Below, piece after piece: positions 23,351 to 32,561 of a DNA stretch of 64,000 bases; positions within the stretch are counted from its first letter, which is position 1, and every line of letters starts with the position of its first letter. The stretch is taken from positions 62,001 through 126,000 of the forward strand of contig CANLHK010000001.1 in the NCBI GenBank assembly GCA_947490615.1. The letters run 5' to 3'. The stretch is from Planctomycetaceae bacterium (lineage in GTDB: Bacteria; Planctomycetota; Phycisphaerae; Phycisphaerales; SM1A02). A model generated the notes under the pieces. It worked only from the letters and a program-made list of their open reading frames with translations, searched no databases and had not been told where the DNA came from. A program made the position numbers and the translations under genes.

Positions 23351-24564
23351 GACTTGATGACCTCCGCCTTGAGCGCGCCTTGGCGCACCAGCGCTTCGAT
23401 GATCGAAACTTGCGTCTTGAACGGCACATCGATTTCAATCAGTGCATCCAAGAGCGTGCGCAATCGCATGCTCTGTCGCTGCGACTCGCCTGTGGCAATG
23501 CCCGCCCAGGCGACAGTGTCGGTAATGGGCTGCGCGGCCGACGGCTCAATCTCAGGCGTGATCGTGGTAATGCGCAGATTTCCTGCCGAAACAGCTGCAG
23601 GACGGAACTCCACGCGCTCGTCAACGGTGATGACTTCTGCGGTGCGATCGATGGTGATGCGCGCGGGTGTGCGAATGAGATCGCCAGGCACCGAGAAGGT
23701 CATGAGCTGCGCGAGGAACTTGTTGCGGTTCTCCAACTCATCGACGGGAATGCGCACCCGAATGGTCTGCGCGTCCTCCACCTTGGCAGCTCCCGAGTGA
23801 CCCGACACCACTGAGAGCTCATCGTTGATGAGGTCGGCGATGCCCGAAGCCGTGGGATATCCCGCGTATTGCGGATGAAGCACGAGCGCGATGGTGTCGC
23901 CCTCAAACGGGTTCATCGTGATATCGCGCACCATGCGAGCCCCCGCGCGAATGCGGGCCTTGGTCGGCATGAGTGGATCGACTTCGAGTTCGCCTTCAGC
24001 CACGGCAAAAGGGGTCCACTCCGCAGGGTCCGCGGGCCGCACGGGCATCTTGAGGAAGCTCGTGACCAACTGGCCGCCTTCGAGGCTGGTCGCCGTGCCG
24101 ACGATGCCGATGGTGGCGTCGAGTCGGTCGTCGGTTCGAGCACCAGTCCGTGGGATTTCGATACTGACAAACACGAGTGCCATCGAGCGGGTCTTGGCTG
24201 CGCTGCGAAGATCGAGGGAGATGTTCCCCGTGTTCTTCAAGAGCTGCGCGTAGGGACCCATCGTGACCGTCGAGTCCTTCATGCTGTCGCCCGTGCCGTT
24301 GAGGCCGTAGACGAGTCCGACGCCGACGAGCCGGTCACCCTCAAGTCCGCGCAACCGCGCGTACTCCTGCAGGTCGCCAGCGACCGCGATCGGAACCAAC
24401 AGGGTGAGCACGACCAAGAGCGCCGCCGCAGCGACAGCGACACTCGCGATCGATTCGGGGGTCGACGGAGGCGCAGAAACTGCGCCAAGTCGACGGGTCT
24501 GCGCCCGAATGGTCGTGCCGAGGAATGCAAGGAATGCGCAGTGCGAGCCGAGACCGCGTGTCAT
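23347..24564 (-). CDS. flgI: Flagellar P-ring protein FlgI
   Basis: 405 residues from ATG 24564, with AGGAGGT upstream. FlgI forms the periplasmic P ring around the rod. An unusually long N-terminal leader (about 60 residues) ends in a hydrophobic stretch and signal-peptidase site (LLVPIAVAG). The mature protein begins canonically: 'RLRGLEGDRLVGVGLVYGLNGTGDS', then 'LKNTGNISLDLRSAAKTRSMALV', 'ASSLEGGQLV'-like and 'FSVPGDLIRTPARITIDRTAEVI'. It heads the flgI-flgJ-flgN-flgK operon, and an almost perfect sigma-54 promoter ends 30 bases upstream. A P ring is consistent with a Gram-negative-type envelope. Confidence 0.95.
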   Translation of the reverse strand: MTRGLGSHCAFLAFLGTTIRAQTRRLGAVSAPPSTPESIASVAVAAAALLVVLTLLVPIAVAGDLQEYARLRGLEGDRLVGVGLVYGLNGTGDSMKDSTVTMGPYAQLLKNTGNISLDLRSAAKTRSMALVFVSIEIPRTGARTDDRLDATIGIVGTATSLEGGQLVTSFLKMPVRPADPAEWTPFAVAEGELEVDPLMPTKARIRAGARMVRDITMNPFEGDTIALVLHPQYAGYPTASGIADLINDELSVVSGHSGAAKVEDAQTIRVRIPVDELENRNKFLAQLMTFSVPGDLIRTPARITIDRTAEVITVDERVEFRPAAVSAGNLRITTITPEIEPSAAQPITDTVAWAGIATGESQRQSMRLRTLLDALIEIDVPFKTQVSIIEALVRQGALKAEVIKS

Positions 24565-24594
24565 GGGTGGGACCTCCTGTCCGTCGGCGTTGGA

Positions 24595-24611
24595 TTGCAA
24601 GCCTTGTGCCA
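24595..24611 (-). promoter_or_regulatory. Sigma-54 (-24/-12) promoter of flgIJNK
   Basis: Minus-strand TGGCACAAGGCTTGCAA equals the RpoN consensus TGGCAC-N5-TTGCA at every consensus position. The predicted transcript start is about 21 bases upstream of the flgI ATG, leaving a leader that includes AGGAGGT. Confidence 0.85.
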
Positions 24612-24667
24612 GTCAGGACCGTTGGCGTGGATGCGAGAAGTCGCCCCTCGCAGGCCGATAGACCGCG

Positions 24668-26890
24668 ATGCTGTCCGCCTTCACGCGCTTCGTGCGACTC
24701 GCCGCCCCATTCGTCCTGGGGTTTTTGCTGACGGCGTTCATCCTGACGGGCTGGACGGGGGACGCGCAGACCAATGTGATCCTCTCGCTCGGGACCGTCG
24801 CCTACCGCGATGGCTCACTGGCCCTCTGTTGGTGGGCGGGCGCGTGGGGACTCGGCCTCGGACTGACGCGCCTGGCCATCGGGCCGAGCTTGCGCGCGAT
24901 TCGCAGTGCGGCGGTTGGCAGGACTCCTGTGCACCACGCGGATGAAACCAGTCTTGACGAACTGGCGATCGCGTTGGGCTTGGGCTCGGCATTCCTCTTG
25001 ACACTCGACGCGGTGCTCGGTTCGGTTGGACTCCTCGGGAGTGCCAACGGACTTGTCGCGTGGGGCGTGATTGGAGTTGGAGTGATCCTTGGCGCGCGCG
25101 TGCTGCGTGAGGCGCCTGTCCAAGTCGGCGGAGCAGCTTCGACGAGTTCCGTGAAGGCACCAGGTGAAGTTCCTGCGCCGAGCAGTGCGATCACGGCGGT
25201 GTATGGCCTGGCCTTCGGCGCGATCACGGCGCTCTTGATCACCGCTGCCTCGAGCGCTCCTGGTTGGCTCTGGTCGAGCGAGTTCGGCGGCTTTGATGCG
25301 CTGAGCTACCACTTGGTGCTCCCGAAGGAGTGGTTCCTCGCTGGAGGAACCATCACGCCGATCGACGGCAATGTCTACTCCGCGCTGCCGTCGTTCGTGG
25401 AGAGCGCGTTTCTGCACTTGATGTTCCTGCGGAGTAATCCCATCGACGGCGCGTACGCCTGCCAATGGTGGGCGGCGGGCGCCACACTTGCGACGGCGTT
25501 TGCGCTGACACGACTCGCGCGTGCGCTGATCTCGCCACACGCTGGCACGATGGCGGCGCTGGTGTTTCTCGCGACGCCGTGGACCACCGTCGTGGGATCG
25601 CTCGCCTACAACGACATGGCCCCCTGCCTTCTCTTGGCCACGGGATGGCTGCTGCTTGTTCGCGCCAGTGGTGCAGACCAGCGACTCGATCTTCGCGCTG
25701 CTCTGTCGCTTGCGCTGCTTGCCGCTGCTGCATTTGGCGGCAAGCCGAGCGCGCTGCTGTTCATGGCGTTCCCGCTTCTCACACTCACACTCCTGCGTGC
25801 GGGACCCCGCGCGTTGCGGTTCGCACCGATGGTGCTCCTTCTCGCGGTCGTCGTCCTCAGCCCGTGGTTGGTGCGAAACCAACTGGCCTACGGCAATCCT
25901 TGCTTCCCATTCTTGAGCAAGTGGTTTGGAAGCGACTCGTGGAGCAGCGAGCAAATGGCCGTCTTTCAGCAGGCGCATGGCGCACCAGGAACGATCCTCG
26001 AACGACTGCCGCTCTTCATCGATCAGTGGATTGGCTACGGACTCATCGATCCGCGCACGCCGCGTGAGCCTTGGTTTCCGCTGTGGAGCGTGCTGCCTGT
26101 CGTCGGACTCGGCGCGCTCGTCTGGTTTGCGTCAACGTCGATGAAACGCGCGGCTCCAAGCGGTCGCTTCCAACATTGGTCGCTCCACGCACTTCTCGTG
26201 ATCGTCGTGATGGGCGCAGGATGGGTTCTGGCCACGCACCTCAAGAGTCGCTTTCTCCTTCCATCCGTCGTGCCGCTGTCGCTTGGTGTTGCTGCGCTCT
26301 TTGTTCAGGTGCGCGCGCACTTTGGTGAGAGGACCGTCGCTGGTGTGCTCATCGTTGCACTCCTCGTACCCTTCGTTGCCTACATGCGAGAGCCCGTGCG
26401 CGCTGGAAAGGAACTGCGCGCGCCGTCCCTCTTCATCGATGGTGCCGACCAACGCACGGGGTTCCTCGCCGCCGCGGCGCTGGCAGAGGTGCCGCCCGAC
26501 CAACGCGCGGCACTGCTGCAGACCGCCGACTGCAGCTACTTCATCAACTTCGCGCTTCCGCAAGATGCGAAACTCGTCGGCATCGGATTCGCCACACCGT
26601 TCTACATTCTGCGCCCGCTGAAGTGGTCGACGGTCTGGGATCGCGGCGCGTTTGACGCCGTCGTTGACGCCGCGCCAGGAACTCCAGCCGCCTGGGGCGC
26701 GCGACTGCACGCACTGGGCTTCACACACGCGGTCATCGATCCGACGATGCTCGAAGTGTGGAGTCGCAGCGGCTGGCTCAATCCTTCGATCACCTCAGGG
26801 CAGTGGCTCCAACCATTCGTCGACGCCAACACGCTCTTCGCGCGAACCGTCGATGGCAAGATCATCCTGACGCTTGAACCCGCGCCCTGA
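24668..26890 (+). CDS. Multispanning GT-C-type glycosyltransferase-like membrane protein
   Basis: 740 residues with about a dozen hydrophobic segments. After the first ~200 residues comes 'GGFDALSYHLVLPKEWFLAG', a D-x-x-x-Y-H segment like the first extracytoplasmic loop of PMT/ArnT-type (GT39-like) enzymes, where an acidic residue takes part in catalysis with a polyprenyl-phosphate sugar. 'WWAAGATLATAFALTRLARAL' and 'AALVFLATPWTTVVGSLAYND' also resemble this group. The C-terminal ~150 residues form a soluble domain ('GARLHALGFTHAVIDP'). Substrate unknown; protein or lipid glycosylation at the cell surface is possible. It is divergent from the flagellar flgI operon. Confidence 0.65.
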   Translation: MLSAFTRFVRLAAPFVLGFLLTAFILTGWTGDAQTNVILSLGTVAYRDGSLALCWWAGAWGLGLGLTRLAIGPSLRAIRSAAVGRTPVHHADETSLDELAIALGLGSAFLLTLDAVLGSVGLLGSANGLVAWGVIGVGVILGARVLREAPVQVGGAASTSSVKAPGEVPAPSSAITAVYGLAFGAITALLITAASSAPGWLWSSEFGGFDALSYHLVLPKEWFLAGGTITPIDGNVYSALPSFVESAFLHLMFLRSNPIDGAYACQWWAAGATLATAFALTRLARALISPHAGTMAALVFLATPWTTVVGSLAYNDMAPCLLLATGWLLLVRASGADQRLDLRAALSLALLAAAAFGGKPSALLFMAFPLLTLTLLRAGPRALRFAPMVLLLAVVVLSPWLVRNQLAYGNPCFPFLSKWFGSDSWSSEQMAVFQQAHGAPGTILERLPLFIDQWIGYGLIDPRTPREPWFPLWSVLPVVGLGALVWFASTSMKRAAPSGRFQHWSLHALLVIVVMGAGWVLATHLKSRFLLPSVVPLSLGVAALFVQVRAHFGERTVAGVLIVALLVPFVAYMREPVRAGKELRAPSLFIDGADQRTGFLAAAALAEVPPDQRAALLQTADCSYFINFALPQDAKLVGIGFATPFYILRPLKWSTVWDRGAFDAVVDAAPGTPAAWGARLHALGFTHAVIDPTMLEVWSRSGWLNPSITSGQWLQPFVDANTLFARTVDGKIILTLEPAP

Positions 26891-26897
26891 CGCGATC

Positions 26898-27956
26898 TCA
26901 CGGAGTTTGCCGCAATGCGCCTGACGATGGCACGACGGGCATCGGCGGAAGTTCGGGCTGCTTGTGCTCGACAACAGGGAGCGCAGCAGCCGAAGATGGC
27001 GCCAACTCCGCGCGCGTGGCGCGGACTGCTTCGTTCACGCGTGCGTTGATCTTCGTCTCAAGTTCGCGACGATGGCTCTCGGCCTTGGCCATGTAGAGCA
27101 AGACCGCTGCAATCGCCGCGAGAAATGAGATGGCCGCCGTTCCAAGCAGCACGCGGTTCACGCGCTCAAGCTTGTGCACGCGATCCGCCAATCCACGGTG
27201 AAGCGGCGTGAGCGCGCTGTGCGGACTCGCCGTCGCGTGTGAGGCGCTCTTGGGAAGTGGAGGCGGCGGCGCAACCAACGCTGGATCGCTTCGCACTGTC
27301 ACCGTTGCAGCGGAGGGAACAATCTGCGATTGCAATCGTGACGGAGTTCCCGTCGACGCGGCGACGACTACGGCTGTGACGCGAACCATGAGGACTCCAC
27401 CATCCTCGACGAACGCCGACAAGTCGGTGCGCGCATCCGACGGCGGCGCCACGCGCTCGATAGAAGGCAGTCCAAAGAAATTGCGATCCTGCTGGGCGAA
27501 CGGTTCGGCGCCGCAGCAGCCGCACTTCGGCGCGCGCGGTTGCACAGGACTCTGACAGGCAAAGCAGCGACCAAAGACATGCGCCAGTCCAGGCACACGG
27601 CGCGCGATCGTCCAGAACTGCCGCGTGGTTGGCCCGCGGACAATCGCGTGCATTCCTAACTCGCCCGCCTCGACGGCTGCCAAGAGCGCCTCGTAGGAGA
27701 AACCTACAAAGTGCGGACGCTGCGAGTCGCGGACATACCACGCGCCCATGTCATCTTGCGTGGCCCGCAGGCTCCACTCATCAAAGCACCCTCCACACTG
27801 ATCGCACTCAAAACCTGGCGCCTGCGTGTGTCCGCAGTAGGGACACAGGAGGGCGCGCGGCGACGACTGAGAGAGAGAATCGCCTCCGACGCTCTCGTTG
27901 GCGAGGGCCTGAACATCACTGCGCTCGCCGTCGTCGGTTTGGCTCTTCATCAACAC
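26898..27956 (-). CDS. Zinc-ribbon / GYF-like / coiled-coil membrane protein
   Basis: 352 residues. Two CxxC pairs near the N-terminus (CPYCGHTQAPGFECDQC, about 38-54) form one zinc ribbon. 'WYVRDSQRPHFVGFSYEALL' to 'ARRVPGLAHV' resembles a GYF_2-like domain. A second ribbon follows (CFACQSPVQPRAPKCGCCG). The remainder is a low-complexity linker, a coiled coil (DRVHKLERVNRVLL), one membrane helix (TAAISFLAAIAAVLLYM) and a charged helical tail. The GTG at 27956 has AAAGG at suitable spacing; the ATG two codons later is the alternative. It converges on the glycosyltransferase gene with a 7-base gap. Function unknown. Confidence 0.7.
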   Translation of the reverse strand: MLMKSQTDDGERSDVQALANESVGGDSLSQSSPRALLCPYCGHTQAPGFECDQCGGCFDEWSLRATQDDMGAWYVRDSQRPHFVGFSYEALLAAVEAGELGMHAIVRGPTTRQFWTIARRVPGLAHVFGRCFACQSPVQPRAPKCGCCGAEPFAQQDRNFFGLPSIERVAPPSDARTDLSAFVEDGGVLMVRVTAVVVAASTGTPSRLQSQIVPSAATVTVRSDPALVAPPPPLPKSASHATASPHSALTPLHRGLADRVHKLERVNRVLLGTAAISFLAAIAAVLLYMAKAESHRRELETKINARVNEAVRATRAELAPSSAAALPVVEHKQPELPPMPVVPSSGALRQTP

Positions 27957-28064
27957 AGGATACCTTTCGGCGCGCCAACTTCAGGCGGCTCCTTGGGTAC
28001 GCTGTCGGGCCCGTGACTGTTGCATCGAGCTCACGAAGAGAATCATGCAGCACGGGTTCTCGCC

Positions 28065-29009
28065 ATGCGCAAGCCATCCCTTCCCCACCTGCTCGCCCTC
28101 GTTTCCTGCAGCTTGACCGCGTGCGTGGCTGCGACACCGACGCACACCGCCACGCCGACGGAGGTTGGCGCGACCAAAGTCTCCGCAAGACCATCCACGG
28201 GAACGCTCGTCGCGGTCGTGGATGGTCAGTCGATCGAGTTTGACGCGCTCCGACCAGCGCTCATCGAATTGGCAGGCTCGACCGCGCTGCGCGATGCGAT
28301 CGTCGACCAGCGGCTTGCTGCGCGGTTGGCGGCCCGAGGTCAGCACCTCGATGCGCAGGCGATCGAGCGCGAGCGTGCACTACTCCTCGATGCACTGCAC
28401 GCCGACCGCGAACGCGCGATGGAGTTGCTCGGTGAGATTCGCACGCGCCAAGGCCTTGGTGAGATTCGCTTCGCTGCACTCTTACGGCGCAATGCGGGGT
28501 TGCGCGCGCTGGTCGCGTCGTCGGTCACCATGGATGACGAGGGAATTGAAAACGCCTTTGACATGCTGCATGGAGCCAAGCGCGTCGCGCGCCTAGCCGT
28601 CCTAGCGTCACTGGCTGATGCCGAGCGATTCTGTAGCGACGCGACGCAGAGTAACTTTGCTGAACTCGCCTCAACACGAAGCCTCGACGAGAGCGCACAC
28701 CGCGGCGGTCTCCTGCTTCCTGTGGCACGCCGCGATCCGAGCGTCCCACAGGGAGTGCGTGCTGCGTTGTTCATCACCCCCGTAGGATCGATCTCGACGC
28801 CAACGCTCGACGGCTCCAAGTTCGTCGTGCTGCAAGTCCTCAGTGAGACGCCCGCCGATGGCGTGACGCGTGAGGCTTCACGCGCGCGCTGCGAGGAACT
28901 CCTGCGCCGTTCTCGCGAGCGCCTCCTCATGGATGCACTCGCGCGCGAACTCGCGCAGGAGAGTGGTGTGACGATCTTTGATCGAGCGTTTGATCGCGCG
29001 CAACGCTAA
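28065..29009 (+). CDS. SurA/PpiC-like periplasmic lipoprotein
   Basis: 314 residues from ATG 28065 (MRKPSLPHLLALVSCSLTAC), with a lipobox ending in SLTAC. The ORF-track start adds 15 residues before the signal peptide. The N-terminal SurA-like helical part contains 'VAVVDGQSIEFDALRPALIE', the family's typical opening (usual 'VARVNGEPI...'). The C-terminal part resembles a parvulin PPIase ('FAELASTRSLDESAHRGGLL', 'TPVGSISTPTLDGSKFVVLQ'). Such proteins fold or escort outer-membrane proteins in the periplasm. Two parvulin blocks are recognisable, but activity is not certain. Its stop codon overlaps the lptG stop on the other strand. Confidence 0.8.
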   Translation: MRKPSLPHLLALVSCSLTACVAATPTHTATPTEVGATKVSARPSTGTLVAVVDGQSIEFDALRPALIELAGSTALRDAIVDQRLAARLAARGQHLDAQAIERERALLLDALHADRERAMELLGEIRTRQGLGEIRFAALLRRNAGLRALVASSVTMDDEGIENAFDMLHGAKRVARLAVLASLADAERFCSDATQSNFAELASTRSLDESAHRGGLLLPVARRDPSVPQGVRAALFITPVGSISTPTLDGSKFVVLQVLSETPADGVTREASRARCEELLRRSRERLLMDALARELAQESGVTIFDRAFDRAQR

Positions 29010-30136
29010 CTTCGCAACGCGCCGACACGCCACGCCGCGATGGGCAACAGCAGCGCGACAGGAAGAAACACACCGACGGACGCCGCGAGACCGGGGAGAT
29101 CAAGCGTCATGGTGAAGAGACTTCCAAGAAGCCCGGGCACAGCGACCGCAGCGCAGAGCACGCTTGGCCGCATCATCTTCTTGGGCTCGCGCACGAGGAA
29201 GAACGGCACGCAGATCACCAGCATGAGCAGATTGACGCAGGCGCCAGCAAACCGCTGACCGACCAAGCGCGTTGCCGTGGGAGCATCGATGCTTCCTTCA
29301 CTGGCCAGCTCGGCAATCTGTGGCGAGCTGAGCAACTGCGCGAAGCCGCGGAATCGCCGCGCCAGGATCGCACGCGGCGCCACAATGCTCTCCAGAAATG
29401 CCAGCGGCTCTGGCGGCTGAAACGAGACCTCGCGCGCACCTTCGCCAGCCTCGCGTGAGGTGCGGCGCGTGGAGAAACCATCCTCGAGATCCCATCCGCC
29501 CCGCTGTGGGTTCCAAGTGGCAAACGCAGCTTCGATGCGACGCGTCGCCTCGCCGCGCTCGTTGCGCTCAAGAACAATGAGGTTGCTCAGGCGCTCGTCC
29601 GCGGGATCAAATGAGGAGGCGAGCAGCAAGCGTCGATCGCGATCCTCGATGAGCTTCACGGGGAAACTCCGCACGGTTTGGCCGAGGATCGAAGAGTGCT
29701 CACGCACGAGAAGCGGAGCCAGGCGCGGCAGGAGCACTTCGCCGTTGAAGAGTTGCACGAGGTTGAGCACGACTGCGACAGCAAGAATCGCCAGACCGAT
29801 GCGCCACAGACTGATTCCCGCCGCGAGCATGGCGACAACTTCGCGCGTCCGCACCATCTGCGTGAGCGTGAAGCCCGCCGCGCCAACCGAGCAGAGACCG
29901 ACCATGTACGCGAACAACTGAAACACGCGTGGCGCGTGGTAGTCGATGATTGCGATGGGCAACGCTGCCCACACGCCAGGAAATCGACCCGAGGCGACCG
30001 CGCCGCGCGCGGCTTCGATGTAGGCGTCCAACTGCAGAATCGTGTCGATCGACACCGCGAAGAGGAACATCACGCTGAAGATCAGCGCGAAGTTGCCAAA
30101 GAATCGGAGAGCGATCCAACGGTCGAACAGCTGCAT
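29006..30136 (-). CDS. lptG: LptF/LptG-family permease (LptG position)
   Basis: 376 residues, normal length. It is a membrane subunit of the LptB2FG ABC transporter that extracts lipopolysaccharide from the inner membrane. N-terminal helix 'LFDRWIALRFFGNFALIFSV', second block 'GAAGFTLTQMVRTREVVAMLAAG' (the coupling-helix region), a periplasmic beta-jellyroll in the middle, and 3 C-terminal helices. It starts one base inside the stop of the preceding lptF (TGATG), so the two are translationally coupled. The presence of both supports an outer membrane with LPS. Confidence 0.88.
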   Translation of the reverse strand: MQLFDRWIALRFFGNFALIFSVMFLFAVSIDTILQLDAYIEAARGAVASGRFPGVWAALPIAIIDYHAPRVFQLFAYMVGLCSVGAAGFTLTQMVRTREVVAMLAAGISLWRIGLAILAVAVVLNLVQLFNGEVLLPRLAPLLVREHSSILGQTVRSFPVKLIEDRDRRLLLASSFDPADERLSNLIVLERNERGEATRRIEAAFATWNPQRGGWDLEDGFSTRRTSREAGEGAREVSFQPPEPLAFLESIVAPRAILARRFRGFAQLLSSPQIAELASEGSIDAPTATRLVGQRFAGACVNLLMLVICVPFFLVREPKKMMRPSVLCAAVAVPGLLGSLFTMTLDLPGLAASVGVFLPVALLLPIAAWRVGALRS

Positions 30137-31806
30137 CAGTTCCTCGCCAACTGCCGATAGGCGATGAAGATCATGCAGGTCAGTCCGAGGTTTCCGCTGC
30201 AGGCCACCGTGAGTCCGAGCACGCTCGTCGAGTCGCGCAGCATCTGCTCACCACCCGAAATCAGCAGAATCGCCGCAATCGACGGGATAAACGCCAGCAT
30301 GTAGACGCGCAGCGGGTTCGAGCCGCGCAGCCGCATTGCCAGCACCGCCCCAAGGATGAGCATCAAGGGCGCGCACAGCGACTGGTTCGCGCGCTGCACG
30401 ATGCGCGCCACGATGTCCGCCCGAACCTTGCGCACTGCCTCACTCATCTCAGATGCGGCGGAGTACGCATCGAGCCGTGCGGCCAGCGCGGGATTGTCGC
30501 GCACCGCTTCGTTGTTCGGGTCCAGTTCCGCGGGCAACCTCGAGCCTTCGATCAATTCCGCGACGGAGAAGGCACTGCGATCGGTGATGGCGCATGCACT
30601 TGGAAGGAGTCCCGTCAATCGTGGCGGCCATCGTCCGTTGGTGCTCCCGCGATTGTCCGTCACCGTGTCGGAAGCATGATCAGGACTGGCGGCGAGTTCA
30701 AAGGCAAGTTCACCCGCACGCCGTCGACTATCCGTGCGCAGCGTCGCCTCACGCACCGACGCACGGCGCCCAGCAGATCCACGCTCGAGCTCCACCAATT
30801 CCAGGGCGTCACCCGTGCGCGGCAAGAGGCGCTCCCCCACCAGACGCGCGTTTCGCACTTCAAACGCGCGCCGCCCATCGCGATCGACGAGCCGCACTGC
30901 GCCATCGGATTCCAGCCGCTCCAGCACACAGGTCCAGTAGTCCACCCCAGCCAGCGCGGCGACTGCGCGCTCCCGCGGCTCGGCCACGGCGTGGTAGCGC
31001 TCGATGTCGTTCCAAACACCAAGGAGCCCGCGCAGATCAAGGTCCTTGGGCTTCAGCCGCAATCCTTTCCCAAGGTCAATCGCCTCAGGTTCGGCCTGCG
31101 GCACACTGACCAACGCGCCCTCATCGCTGTTGTAGGCCGTCGCGTTCTTGAAGAGGAGCTTGAGGTACGCGCTGTCGTTTTCGCGATAGACATCGACTGT
31201 GGCAAACTCCGCGGTGAACTCGCTCACAGGGCGACCATCAAGGCCAAGCTCGATCGCAGCAACACCCGCGAGTGAAAGTCGCGTGGCGGGTCCAGTCCCA
31301 TCCGTCACACCCTCAAAGACCGCCACCTCATCGGCGTAGAGCTGGGTGCGATCAATCACCAGGGCTTCGCGTCGTTCGACAGCACCCACAAAGAGCCTCG
31401 TCACATCGCGGGTGATGAGTCGCTGCACCGAGGTCCAGGAACGCGGCACCGCTGCGTCGAGCAGCACCACCATCACGATGAAGAAGATGAGCCCAAGTCC
31501 AGCGGCGGGCATGAGGATGCGCCGATAGGAAAGCCCCGCGGCGGACATCGCCAACACCTCGTTGTCCGCGGCAAGGCGTGCGTAGACCAGCGTGCCCGCG
31601 AACGCTCCCGCAAAGGGGAGCGCGAACTGCAGCATGGGGATCGACGCCAGCGCGATAAACGCAAGCAAGTCTTCCACACCAATCAGGTTTTGCATGATCG
31701 GGCGGATCGCCGCACCGAAGGCGATCACCGAAACGAGCACGCTCGCGGTGAGCAGATGGATGCGGATGAGGTCCGCCAAGATGTTCCGAAAGAGGATGCG
31801 CGGCAT
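30136..31806 (-). CDS. lptF: LptF/LptG-family permease (LptF position), enlarged
   Basis: 556 residues from ATG 31806 (MPRILFRNILADLIRIHLLT); family members are usually 350-400. The extra ~170 residues lie in the periplasmic region between the N- and C-terminal membrane halves. Conserved membrane blocks are 'LPFAGAFAGTLVYARLAADNEVLAMSAAG', with the E-x-x-A-M coupling motif, and 'RANQSLCAPLMLILGAVLAMRLRG'. The ORF continues 80 codons upstream, but that part looks non-coding and lacks family similarity; no strong Shine-Dalgarno sequence marks either start. It partners with lptG directly downstream. Confidence 0.85.
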   Translation of the reverse strand: MPRILFRNILADLIRIHLLTASVLVSVIAFGAAIRPIMQNLIGVEDLLAFIALASIPMLQFALPFAGAFAGTLVYARLAADNEVLAMSAAGLSYRRILMPAAGLGLIFFIVMVVLLDAAVPRSWTSVQRLITRDVTRLFVGAVERREALVIDRTQLYADEVAVFEGVTDGTGPATRLSLAGVAAIELGLDGRPVSEFTAEFATVDVYRENDSAYLKLLFKNATAYNSDEGALVSVPQAEPEAIDLGKGLRLKPKDLDLRGLLGVWNDIERYHAVAEPRERAVAALAGVDYWTCVLERLESDGAVRLVDRDGRRAFEVRNARLVGERLLPRTGDALELVELERGSAGRRASVREATLRTDSRRRAGELAFELAASPDHASDTVTDNRGSTNGRWPPRLTGLLPSACAITDRSAFSVAELIEGSRLPAELDPNNEAVRDNPALAARLDAYSAASEMSEAVRKVRADIVARIVQRANQSLCAPLMLILGAVLAMRLRGSNPLRVYMLAFIPSIAAILLISGGEQMLRDSTSVLGLTVACSGNLGLTCMIFIAYRQLARN

Positions 31807-32126
31807 GCCGAGGCGAGCATCGTCCCGAGAACCTCGCGGCGATGCAACCGTGCCGCCCGTTCGAGTTTTTGCGACATCCCGCACAGCTCCTACAGACGGA
31901 TACGGGAAGAACCCCTTTTCGCCGCATGCGCGTGCAGCGTTTCCATTGTGGCCATCTGCTTTCGAGGCTGCTCTTGGGGAAGAGTTCGAAATCACCGGCA
32001 TCGTCGTGTCGGTGGTGCCGTTGGCGCGTCGCCCGCGCAAGAACAACTCCCCGCAGTAGGAGCTCGGGTCTCGACCCGTGATACGGCGTGATGTCTGCCT
32101 TCGGCCACAACAACAGCAGCAGAACC

Positions 32127-32561
32127 ATGCACGCGCTTCACCGCGCGCGTGGCCTCACGCTCATTGAGGTGCTCGTCGCGTCGGTCATCCTCTCGGTGGC
32201 GGGCGCCGCCTCACTCGAACTCCTCTCGCGCAGTGACTCCGCAAGTCTGTTCGCGCGCCGACAGGCGCTTGCGTCGGTCGAGGCGGAGCGCATGCTCAGT
32301 GACGCAGCGGTCCTCGTGAAGGCCAACAAGTCGGCGGCGCGCCAGGGTGAACTCGATGCGGGGAGCTCAGCCGAGGCGCTCGGTGGCTGTTCGGTCGCAG
32401 TGCACGAGACGCGTGAGATGCTCTCAATCGCCAACGCAGGCGCGGCCTCGGTGCGCGTCGCGGTCGTGCGACTCACCGCCGAAATTCGCGATCCGAGCGG
32501 CGACGCGCTGGTCACCATTGAGCGCATCGTGCCCGTTGGCAGCGCGGAGGATGCGCGATGA
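32127..32561 (+). CDS. Type II secretion/type IV pilus-like pseudopilin (GspI-like)
   Basis: 144 residues from ATG 32127, giving a 9-residue prepilin leader (MHALHRARG) before LTLIEVLVASVIL. The glycine before the cleavage site and glutamate at position +5 are conserved. ATG 32091 or GTG 32088 would give a longer leader. The rest is a small globular domain typical of minor pseudopilins of GspI type ('SVEAERMLSDA'). First gene of a four-gene overlapping operon; it shares ATGA with the next gene. The prepilin peptidase and the assembly ATPase are not in this window. Confidence 0.8.
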   Translation: MHALHRARGLTLIEVLVASVILSVAGAASLELLSRSDSASLFARRQALASVEAERMLSDAAVLVKANKSAARQGELDAGSSAEALGGCSVAVHETREMLSIANAGAASVRVAVVRLTAEIRDPSGDALVTIERIVPVGSAEDAR

